This document shows positions 8,632 to 15,549 of a stretch of 64,000 bases of DNA, in pieces. Position 1 is the stretch's first letter, and each line of letters begins with the position of its first letter. The notes below the pieces were generated by a model, which worked only from the letters and a program-made list of their open reading frames with translations, did not search any database and was not told the origin of the DNA. The stretch is from assembly GCA_019116045.1 (NCBI GenBank), contig DXCK01000036.1:20435-84434 (forward strand), written 5' to 3'. Position numbers and translations under genes: made by a program. The DNA comes from Candidatus Bacteroides merdipullorum. GTDB taxonomy: Bacteria > Bacteroidota > Bacteroidia > Bacteroidales > Bacteroidaceae.

Positions 8632-9531
8632 TCAGTTCAGGCTGTACTCCGAGGGTGCCTGCCCGGTGTATTTCTGGAACACGAGGTTGAAGCGGGCGAT
8701 GCTGTCGAAGCCCAGTTGCCGGGCCACTTGCGCGGGCGTGTTCGCCCCGGTCTGCAAGAGTCGTTTGGCCATCTCCAGGCGGCGCAGTTGGAAGTATTCG
8801 GCCAGGTTCTGCCCCGTCTCGAAGTGCAGCAGGTCGCCGAAGTAAGCCTCGCTCAGCCCCAGCAGGCGGGCACAGTCGGCCGCGGCCGGCATCCGCCCTC
8901 CCGCCATGCGCCCGGCGCCGATGTAGTCGTCGGCCCAGCGCTCCAGTTGTGCCAGCAGACGCTTGTTCTTGTCCTCGCGGGTGATGAACTGGCGTTCGTA
9001 ATAGCGCGTGCAATAGTCCAGCAGCAGCTCGATGAGCCGGGAGAGCAGCGTGCGGCTGTGGCCGTCGATGGCATGGTGCAGCTCCTCGTCGATGTCGTCG
9101 AAGTAGTGGCGCACGCGCTCCGTCTCGCGCTGCGACAGGTGCAGGGCCTCTTCCTGGCGGTAGTGGAAAAAGGTGTATTGGTCGATGTGCCGGCACAGCG
9201 CGGTGCTGAGCAGCAGCATCGGGTCGAAGGCCAGCAGCAGTCCGCGCGGGGGCAGGGTGTTTTCCTTGCTCATGCGGAACGCCTCGCCGGGGGTGAGGAA
9301 CACCATTGTGGCGTAGGCAAAGTCGTAGTAACGGCGCCCGCAGCAGTCGCCGCATCCGGCGCTGTCTTCTATCAGCAAGATGGCGTAGAAGTCAAACTTC
9401 ACCGCCTGCTGTCCCAGCCCGGGATTCTCCAGGTTGATGACGGCGGCCTGCGGGTGCCACGTCTTGCTGCCCAGGCAGCGGTTGCACTCGCACACAGTCT
9501 TTATGTCCAGCACATTTTCCTTTTTCTTCAT
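8632..9531 (-). CDS. AraC-family regulator with Cys clusters
   Basis: 299-residue transcription regulator. The C-terminal AraC DNA-binding domain has both helix-turn-helix units (CARLLGLSEAYFGDLLHFET and QVARQLGFDSIARFNLVFQK, ending TGQAPSEYSLN). The N-terminal sensor part resembles the Bacteroidales cupin-like AraC sensor (RRYYDFAYATMVFLTPGE) but carries Cys14, Cys16, Cys19 and Cys60, Cys63, Cys64, which suggests metal or redox sensing (inference). Start at ATG 9531 (MKKKENVLDIKTV), because the longer frame adds 27 unrelated residues across a promoter-like box. It is divergent from a TonB-dependent receptor, a likely target. Confidence 0.85.
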   Translation of the reverse strand: MKKKENVLDIKTVCECNRCLGSKTWHPQAAVINLENPGLGQQAVKFDFYAILLIEDSAGCGDCCGRRYYDFAYATMVFLTPGEAFRMSKENTLPPRGLLLAFDPMLLLSTALCRHIDQYTFFHYRQEEALHLSQRETERVRHYFDDIDEELHHAIDGHSRTLLSRLIELLLDYCTRYYERQFITREDKNKRLLAQLERWADDYIGAGRMAGGRMPAAADCARLLGLSEAYFGDLLHFETGQNLAEYFQLRRLEMAKRLLQTGANTPAQVARQLGFDSIARFNLVFQKYTGQAPSEYSLN

Positions 9532-9574
9532 ATCGGCTCGATTTCCCGCAGGGGGACTGATGGTTTTCTGGTGG

Positions 9575-9582
9575 CAAAGATA
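9575..9582 (-). promoter_or_regulatory. -7 box for the AraC regulator
   Basis: TATCTTTG on the minus strand, about 45 bases before the chosen start at 9531. It supports the shorter gene model. Confidence 0.55.
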
Positions 9583-9660
9583 ACCATTCCCCAGCATCCG
9601 CGTTCTACCCACATTACAGATTCTTTAACCTTTCTCACCGTTTTTTCGGTTATGCCGCCA

Positions 9661-9739
9661 GGCGCCGCGCCCGTGTGCGGCGGAAGGACGGCCGGTGTGC
9701 GGAGCGGGCGCGCCCGTTGCGGACAAGAGCCGCGCAGTA
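9661..9739 (+). repeat. Degenerate ~22-bp intergenic repeat, locus B
   Basis: Three to four units starting GTGTGCGGCGG, GTGTGCGGAGCGG and GTTGCGGACAAGAGCCGCGC, spaced 20-22 bases. They lie in the regulator/receptor intergenic region. Confidence 0.6.
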
Positions 9740-9792
9740 ATTCGGGTAAAAACTTCTGTAATCCGGATAAAAGGCGGAACGGACAAATGGCT

Positions 9793-9800
9793 TACCTTTG
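9793..9800 (+). promoter_or_regulatory. -7 box for the TonB receptor
   Basis: TACCTTTG followed by C, 45 bases before the receptor start. It matches the Bacteroidetes -7 consensus; no good -33 box was seen. Confidence 0.6.
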
Positions 9801-9844
9801 CAGCGACTGAAACGATTATCCATTTTATACACTTTACAGAAGAT

Positions 9845-11728
9845 ATGAGACAACGATTCACTCTTACTCTCCTGTCCCTCGCACTGGCGACGGCGGTCGC
9901 CGGGGCGGCGGACAAACAGGAAACTGACTCTGTGCGCCACGATTACCGGCTGAACGAAGTGGTCGTCACCGGCACACGCAACGCGACTGACATCCGCCAC
10001 TTGCCCATGACCATCAGCGTCGTGGGACGCACACAACTGGCCGACCGATACCAACCCTCGCTCCTGCCCGCGCTGACGGAGCAGGTGCCCGGCCTGTTCG
10101 TCACCAGCCGCGGCGTGCTGGGCTACGGCGTGTCCACCGGAGCGGCGGGCGGGCTGAGCATCCGCGGACTGTCGGGCAGCGCGCAGATGCTGGTGCTCAT
10201 CGACGGGCACCCGCAGTACATGGGACTCTTTGGTCACCCCATCTCCGACTCGTACCAGACAATGCTGGCCGAGCGCGTGGAGGTGCTCCGCGGCCCGGCC
10301 TCGGTGCTCTACGGTTCGAACGCCATGGGCGGCGTCATCAACATCGTCACACGCCAGATGCACGAAGACGGGGTGCAGACCGACATCAACCTGGGCGCCG
10401 GCTCCTACGGCACGGTGCAGGCCGAGGCGGTGAACCGCGTGCGCAGCGGACGATTCAGCAGCACGGCCTCCTTTTCGTACAACCGCACGGACGGACATCG
10501 CGCCGACATGCCTTTTGAACAGTTCAGCGGCTACGCCAAGCTGTCGTACGAAGTGACGAAGAACTGGCGGCTGTGGGGCGACGTGAACGTGACGCACTTC
10601 AACGCATCGAACCCCGGCGAGACCTTTGCGCCCCTCATCGACAACGACTCGCGCATCACCCGCGGCATGGCCTCGGCCATGCTCGAAAACCACTACGACC
10701 GCACATCCGGCGCCCTGAGCTTCTTCTACAACTGGGGGCGGCACAAGATTAACGACGGCTACGAGCCGGGCGAAGAGCCGCAAGAATCGCTGTTCCACAG
10801 CAAAGACCTGATGATGGGCGTCTCCTGGTACCAGAGCGCCGAACTGTACCGGGGCAACCGCCTGACCGTGGGCGTGGACTACCAGCACTTCGGCGGCGAG
10901 TCGTGGAACGAGGCCGTGCTGGACGGCGAGCGCATCCCCGGCGTAGAGAAGAAGCAAGACGAAGTGGCGGCCTACGCCGATTTCCGGCAAGATTTCGGAC
11001 GCTGGCTGTCGCTGAACGCCGGCCTGCGCGTCGACCACCACTCGCACGTGGGCACCGAGCTCGTGCCCCAGGGCGGCCTGGCCTTCCACCTGCCCCGCCA
11101 GGCCGAGCTGAAGGCAATGGTCAGCAAAGGCTTCCGCAACCCCACCATCCGCGAGATGTACATGTTTCCCCCGCAAAATCCCGACCTGCGCCCCGAACGG
11201 CTGATGAACTACGAGCTCAGCTTCACGCAGACCCGCCTGGACGGCGCACTGACCTACGGCGCGAACCTCTTCTACATCGACGGCGACAACCTCATCATGA
11301 CCGTCCGGCAGGACGGCCGCCCGCACAACGTGAACAGCGGACGCATCCGCAACTGGGGCCTGGAAGCCAACGCCGGCTGGCGCGTCAACCCGCACTGGAG
11401 CGTCTACGCCAATTATAGCTGGGTGCACATGGATAACCCCGTCATCTCCGCCCCCGAGCACAAGCTCTACCTGGGGGCCGACTTCCGGCGGGGACGCTGG
11501 ACCGCCTCGACGGGCCTCCAGTACGTGGGCAGACTATACACCTCCGTGGGCGAGGCACCCACGACCGAGGACTTCGTCTTGTGGAACGTCCGCGCCTCCT
11601 ACCGCCTCTGCCCCTACGCCCGCCTGTTCGTGCGCGGCGAAAACCTGCTGGCACAGCGCTACGAAGTGATGCTGGGCTATCCGATGCCGAAAGCCACCTT
11701 CCTGGGAGGCATCAGCCTGAACCTTTAA
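9845..11728 (+). CDS. TonB-dependent outer-membrane receptor
   Basis: 627-residue receptor for energised uptake of a small nutrient such as a metal complex or cofactor. The signal peptide is MRQRFTLTLLSLALATAVAG. The TonB-box-like segment (NEVVVTGTRN) is followed by a plug domain (VGRTQLADRY, PGLFVTSRG, GSNAMGGVINIVTRQ) and a 22-strand-type barrel ending LGGISLNL. It has no SusC-type N-terminal extension and no SusD partner, so it is a BtuB/FecA-like single receptor. Start at ATG 9845; the longer frame adds sequence without a signal peptide. Its ligand cannot be told from sequence; the Cys-rich regulator next to it hints at a metal. Confidence 0.88.
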   Translation: MRQRFTLTLLSLALATAVAGAADKQETDSVRHDYRLNEVVVTGTRNATDIRHLPMTISVVGRTQLADRYQPSLLPALTEQVPGLFVTSRGVLGYGVSTGAAGGLSIRGLSGSAQMLVLIDGHPQYMGLFGHPISDSYQTMLAERVEVLRGPASVLYGSNAMGGVINIVTRQMHEDGVQTDINLGAGSYGTVQAEAVNRVRSGRFSSTASFSYNRTDGHRADMPFEQFSGYAKLSYEVTKNWRLWGDVNVTHFNASNPGETFAPLIDNDSRITRGMASAMLENHYDRTSGALSFFYNWGRHKINDGYEPGEEPQESLFHSKDLMMGVSWYQSAELYRGNRLTVGVDYQHFGGESWNEAVLDGERIPGVEKKQDEVAAYADFRQDFGRWLSLNAGLRVDHHSHVGTELVPQGGLAFHLPRQAELKAMVSKGFRNPTIREMYMFPPQNPDLRPERLMNYELSFTQTRLDGALTYGANLFYIDGDNLIMTVRQDGRPHNVNSGRIRNWGLEANAGWRVNPHWSVYANYSWVHMDNPVISAPEHKLYLGADFRRGRWTASTGLQYVGRLYTSVGEAPTTEDFVLWNVRASYRLCPYARLFVRGENLLAQRYEVMLGYPMPKATFLGGISLNL

Positions 11729-11750
11729 ACATAAATAAACCCTAAAAAGC

Positions 11751-11803
11751 AAGGCCGGAGACCACAAAGACGCAGCAAAAGCGTTACTTTTGTCTCCGGC
11801 CTT
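11751..11803 (+). terminator. Terminator after TonB receptor
   Basis: AAGGCCGGAGAC (11751-11762) pairs with GTCTCCGGCCTT (11792-11803); the loop also has an ACGC/GCGT inner stem. A TACTTTTG box at 11785-11792 inside the hairpin might be a promoter for GH20. Confidence 0.75.
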
Positions 11804-11849
11804 TCACGTTAAGGCCGCACTTACGATTCACTCACCCAAAACACCGGCC

Positions 11850-13838
11850 ATGAACCCAACCAACCCCCTCCGCAAGTATCTGTACGCCGCCTGCATCTGG
11901 CTGGCCATCGCACTGTGCGCCCAGGCGCAAAACACCAAACCCTTTGTCATCCCCGAACTGAAAGAATGGCAAGGACGGACAGGCGACTTCATCCCCACCC
12001 CCCAGACGCGCATCGTCTGCGAAGACAACGGACTGCTGACCATCGCCCGCCAGTTTGCCGACGACTACGAAACCCTGTTCGGCACCCGTCCCGAAGTGAC
12101 CACCGGACGCGCCCACGACGGCGACTTCTGCCTCCGCCTGAAGGCTGGCGACAAACGGCTGGGCAACGAAGGCTACACCATCCGCATCGGCAAACGGGTG
12201 GAAGTGACAGCACCACAGGCCATCGGACTCTACTGGGCCACCCGCACCCTGCTGCAAATGAGCGAACAGGACGAAAGCCGCCGTCTGCCCCAAGGCAACA
12301 TCAGCGACTGGCCGGACTATGCCGTGCGAGGCTTCATGCTGGACTGCGGACGCAAATACATCCCGCTGGAATACCTCGGCAAGCTGTCCCAGGTGATGTC
12401 TTACTACAAGATGAACACCTTCCAGGTGCACCTCAACGACAACGGGTTCAAACAATACTTCGACAACGACTGGGACAAGACCTACGCCGCCTTCCGCCTG
12501 GAGTGCGAGACCTTCCCGGGACTGACAGCCCGCGACGGGCACTACACCAAAGCCGCCTTCCGCGACTTCCAGAAAGAAGCCGCGGCACGCTTCGTGGAAG
12601 TCATCCCCGAAATCGACGCTCCCGCCCACACGCTGGCCTTCAGCCATTATAGGCCGGAACTGGGCAGCCGAAAGTACGGCATGGACCATCTGGACTTGTC
12701 CAATCCCCAGATTTATACCTTCCTCGACGCCCTGTTCGAAGAATACCTGGCCGGAGACGACCCGGTCTTCGTCGGACCGCGCGTCAACATCGGGACAGAC
12801 GAATACTCCAACCAGGACAAAGAAGTGATAGAGCAGTTCCGCGCCTTCACGAACCATTATATCAATTATGTGGAAAGCTTCGGCAAGCAGGCATGCATGT
12901 GGGGCGCACTGACCCACGCCCAAGGCGACACGCCGGTGAAGTCGGAGAACGTCATCATGAACCTCTGGTACAACGGGTACGCCGACCCCAAAGAGATGGT
13001 ACGACAGGGATACAAACTCATCAGCATGCCCGACGCCCTGCTGTACATCGTGCCTGCTGCGGGTTACTACCAAGACTACCTGGACACCGAGTCCCTGTAC
13101 AGCCACTGGACTCCGGCGCACGTCGGCAAGGTAGTGTTCGACGAGAAAGACCCGGCCATCCTGGGCGGCATGTTCGCCCTGTGGAACGACCACGTGGGCA
13201 ACGGCATCTCGGTGAAAGACATCCACCACCGCATCTACCCCGCCCTGCAAACCCTGTCGGCGAAGATGTGGGACGGCGCAAACGTGACCCTGCCCTACGA
13301 GGAGTTCGTGGAAAAAAGCCAAAGACTGAGCGAGGCACCGGGCGTCAACGAACTGGGACGATGGGGCAAGCCCAACAGCCTCATCGTAGAGCAGGCTGCC
13401 GTGAACCCGGGCGACGAACTGCCCATCCCCGAGGTGGGCTACAACTATACCGTGGAGTTTGACATCGAGGCCGCCGGCGAAGAACCGGGCACGGAGCTGT
13501 TCCGCTCGGGCAACGCCGTCTTCTACCTGTCCGACCCCGTGAGCCGCAAACTGGGCTTCGCCCGCGACGGCTACCTGTACACGTTCGACTACCAGTTCTT
13601 CCCCGGCGAGAAAGCACACGTCTCTGTCGAAGGCAACAACAAGTCCACCACGCTGCGGGTGGACGGCCGCACGGTGAGCAGGCTGGACACACGCACCGTG
13701 TACTACTCGCAGACAGAAGCCAAGACAGACCTGCGGAGCGTGCCTACGCTGGTATTCCCCTTGCAAAAGGCCGGAAACTTCCGCGCCCGCCTGACGAACC
13801 TCAGGGTGTACAACTACCGGGTGAGCGACCAGCGGTAA
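11850..13838 (+). CDS. GH20 beta-N-acetylhexosaminidase-like enzyme
   Basis: 662-residue secreted glycoside hydrolase. A signal peptide (YLYAACIWLAIALCAQAQ) precedes a GH20 N-terminal domain and the TIM barrel (AVRGFMLDCGRKYIPLEYL, FQVHLNDNGF, EVIPEIDAPAHT). The catalytic pair is Asp317-Glu318 in NIGTDEYSN; most GH20 enzymes read GGDE here. The last 150 residues look like a concanavalin-like accessory domain (TVEFDIEAAGEEPGTELFRS). It would remove terminal GlcNAc or GalNAc, or a disaccharide, from glycans. Start at ATG 11850, which gives a signal peptide; the upstream in-frame ATG at 11790 falls in the terminator. Confidence 0.85.
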   Translation: MNPTNPLRKYLYAACIWLAIALCAQAQNTKPFVIPELKEWQGRTGDFIPTPQTRIVCEDNGLLTIARQFADDYETLFGTRPEVTTGRAHDGDFCLRLKAGDKRLGNEGYTIRIGKRVEVTAPQAIGLYWATRTLLQMSEQDESRRLPQGNISDWPDYAVRGFMLDCGRKYIPLEYLGKLSQVMSYYKMNTFQVHLNDNGFKQYFDNDWDKTYAAFRLECETFPGLTARDGHYTKAAFRDFQKEAAARFVEVIPEIDAPAHTLAFSHYRPELGSRKYGMDHLDLSNPQIYTFLDALFEEYLAGDDPVFVGPRVNIGTDEYSNQDKEVIEQFRAFTNHYINYVESFGKQACMWGALTHAQGDTPVKSENVIMNLWYNGYADPKEMVRQGYKLISMPDALLYIVPAAGYYQDYLDTESLYSHWTPAHVGKVVFDEKDPAILGGMFALWNDHVGNGISVKDIHHRIYPALQTLSAKMWDGANVTLPYEEFVEKSQRLSEAPGVNELGRWGKPNSLIVEQAAVNPGDELPIPEVGYNYTVEFDIEAAGEEPGTELFRSGNAVFYLSDPVSRKLGFARDGYLYTFDYQFFPGEKAHVSVEGNNKSTTLRVDGRTVSRLDTRTVYYSQTEAKTDLRSVPTLVFPLQKAGNFRARLTNLRVYNYRVSDQR

Positions 13839-13856
13839 CGCCCGACCCGCACAACG

Positions 13857-13900
13857 AAGGGGCAGATGCTTCCGGCAACCGGGAAAAGCATCTGCCCCTT
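13857..13900. terminator. Bidirectional terminator GH20 / prfB
   Basis: AAGGGGCAGATGCTT (13857-13871) pairs perfectly with 13886-13900. It stands between two convergent genes and has T-rich sequence on the plus-strand exit. Confidence 0.85.
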
Positions 13901-13946
13901 CTTCTTGTCCACATGTGCCGCCCGCAAGGTGCGGAGGCGGCAAGCG

Positions 13947-15065
13947 TCACTGGTTTTCAGCTCCCGCAAACTCCATGAGGTAAGCCTTGATGAAACCGTC
14001 GATTTTGCCGTCCATCACGCCGGTGACGTCCGAAGTCTGGAAGTTTGTGCGGTGGTCTTTGACGCGGCGGTCGTCGAACACGTAGCTTCGTATCTGCGAA
14101 CCCCACTCAATCTTCTTCTTACTAGCCTCGACTTTCGCTTGTTCGGCCATACGGTGCTTCATCTCCTTGTCGTAGAGCATGGAGCGGAGCAAGCGCAAGG
14201 CGTTCTCCCTGTTCTTGGGCTGGTCGCGCGTCTCGGTGTTCTCGATTAGAATCTCTTCTTCCTCTCCCGTGTACGGGTCTTTGTACTGGTAGCGCAGGCG
14301 CACGCCCGACTCCACCTTGTTGACGTTCTGTCCGCCGGCTCCGCCGCTTCGGAAGGTGTCCCACGACAGGCGCGCCGGTTCGATGGTGACTTCGATGGTG
14401 TCGTCTACCAGCGGGGTGACGAAGACCGAGGCGAAAGACGTCATGCGCTTGCCTTGCGCATTGTATGGCGACACGCGCACGAGGCGGTGCACGCCGTTCT
14501 CGCCCTTCAGGTATCCGTAGGCGTACGGTCCGCTGATTTCGATGGTGCAGGTCTTGATGCCCGCCTCGTCGCCCTCTTGCAAGTTGGCGATGGTTGTCTT
14601 GTAGCCGTGCGTCTCGGCGTAGCGCAGATACATGCGCATCAGCATGCTGGCCCAGTCCTGGCTTTCGGTGCCGCCGGCACCGGAGTTAATCTTCAGTACG
14701 CAGTCCATCTGGTCGGCTTCATCGCGCAGCATGTTCTTCAGTTCGAGCGCCTCGACGGCGGAGAGGGCTTTGGCATAGGCTTCGTCCACTTCTTCTTCGC
14801 TCACCAGCTCGTCTTTGTGGAAGTCGAAGGCCAGCTCCAGCTCGTCGGCCAGGGTCTTCACCTCGTTGTAGCCGCTGATCCACTGCTGCAAGCCTTTCAC
14901 CTTCTTCATCTGCGCTTCGGCGGCCTTCTGGTCGTCCCAGAAGCCGGGCGCCTGGGTGCGGAGTTGCTCTTCTTCCACTTGTATCTTCTTGCCTTCGATG
15001 TCCAGATAGCGGTTCAACGCATCGGTGCGTTCTTTGATGTCCTTCAGTTGCTCGGTAGTTATCAT
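13947..15065 (-). CDS. prfB: Peptide chain release factor 2
   Basis: 372-residue RF2, which ends translation at UGA and UAA codons. The peptidyl-hydrolysis GGQ motif is present (SGGAGGQNVNKVESG), as is the N-terminal helical domain (FWDDQKAAEAQMKKVKGLQQ). The stop-codon-reading tripeptide position reads SPY (VRVSPYNAQGKR) where E. coli has SPF. The gene is open in one frame from ATG 15065; at the place of the usual programmed frameshift (after RYL) it reads CTG GAC, so no frameshift is needed. Divergent from a broken small gene. Confidence 0.93.
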   Translation of the reverse strand: MITTEQLKDIKERTDALNRYLDIEGKKIQVEEEQLRTQAPGFWDDQKAAEAQMKKVKGLQQWISGYNEVKTLADELELAFDFHKDELVSEEEVDEAYAKALSAVEALELKNMLRDEADQMDCVLKINSGAGGTESQDWASMLMRMYLRYAETHGYKTTIANLQEGDEAGIKTCTIEISGPYAYGYLKGENGVHRLVRVSPYNAQGKRMTSFASVFVTPLVDDTIEVTIEPARLSWDTFRSGGAGGQNVNKVESGVRLRYQYKDPYTGEEEEILIENTETRDQPKNRENALRLLRSMLYDKEMKHRMAEQAKVEASKKKIEWGSQIRSYVFDDRRVKDHRTNFQTSDVTGVMDGKIDGFIKAYLMEFAGAENQ

Positions 15066-15190
15066 TCCTTTCTCTCAGATTTTTATGATTCTTTATATAT
15101 ATCCTCTTTCTGCACGGAGATTCCAGCTCCGGCCCATGTCCGCAGAAGGATTCTCCCGACGGGGCCGGGCAAAATCCCTGCACGACAGTG

Positions 15191-15198
15191 CAAAGGTA
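15191..15198 (-). promoter_or_regulatory. -7 box for prfB
   Basis: TACCTTTG on the minus strand, about 125 bases before the prfB start. It almost abuts the plus-strand box at 15212. Confidence 0.55.
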
Positions 15199-15211
15199 TG
15201 AAAAAAACGCA

Positions 15212-15219
15212 TATATTTG
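15212..15219 (+). promoter_or_regulatory. -7 box for 15255 gene / M16 operon
   Basis: TATATTTG followed by C, 35 bases before the ATG at 15255. Confidence 0.6.
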
Positions 15220-15254
15220 CAGGACAACAAGAAACTAAATACAACTGAACCGCC

Positions 15255-15508
15255 ATGAAACGATTGAAACGTCAGGGATGGGCCTTGCTGGCAGGGCTGT
15301 CTCTCTGTTGCGCAGGACATGCGCAAGTGATTTACATCGACGATGCCGGTCACGGGAAGGCCCTTCATCCTGGCCGGACGGGTGGAGGGGAACGCAGTCG
15401 CACTACCGCACCACGGGGCAGAGCCGGAACATCCGCCTCGTCCCGCTCTACGAGATAGGCGACGAGGGCTACGAAATCTACTTCCCCTTGCGGAAGACGA
15501 GGCCGTAA
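15255..15508 (+). pseudogene. Frameshifted small secreted protein
   Basis: Reads as one short secreted protein split over three frames. Frame 1 (from ATG 15255) gives a signal peptide and mature start (MKRLKRQGWALLAGLSLCC, then AGHAQVIYIDDAGHGK). From about 15358 the sense continues in the next frame (PFILAGRVEGNAV). From about 15400 it continues in the third frame (YRTTGQSRNIRLVPLYEIGD, then EGYEIYFPLRKTRP and TAA at 15506-15508). Both shifts are in the same direction, as from one extra base each, near GGGAAGGCCC and GGAGGGGAAC. Joined, it would be about 80 residues. Either a decayed gene or two sequencing errors. A promoter box lies upstream, and an M16 protease gene follows 41 bases later. 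Confidence 0.6.
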
Positions 15509-15549
15509 GCCAAGGAGTACGAATCACACATTATATAATCTTATCGCTT

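Larger units (their letters stand above)
9532..9844. other. Divergent regulatory region, AraC regulator / TonB receptor
   Basis: 313 bases without a gene. It holds the -7 box of the regulator (9575-9582), a GC-rich degenerate repeat (9661-9739) and the -7 box of the receptor (9793-9800). Operators for the AraC protein would be expected here, but I could not pick one out by eye. Confidence 0.6.

Noticed and set aside
9739-9844. Cobalamin or other riboswitch before the TonB receptor
   Set aside because: The distance from the promoter box to the start is about 45 bases, too short, and no B12-box-like sequence was seen.
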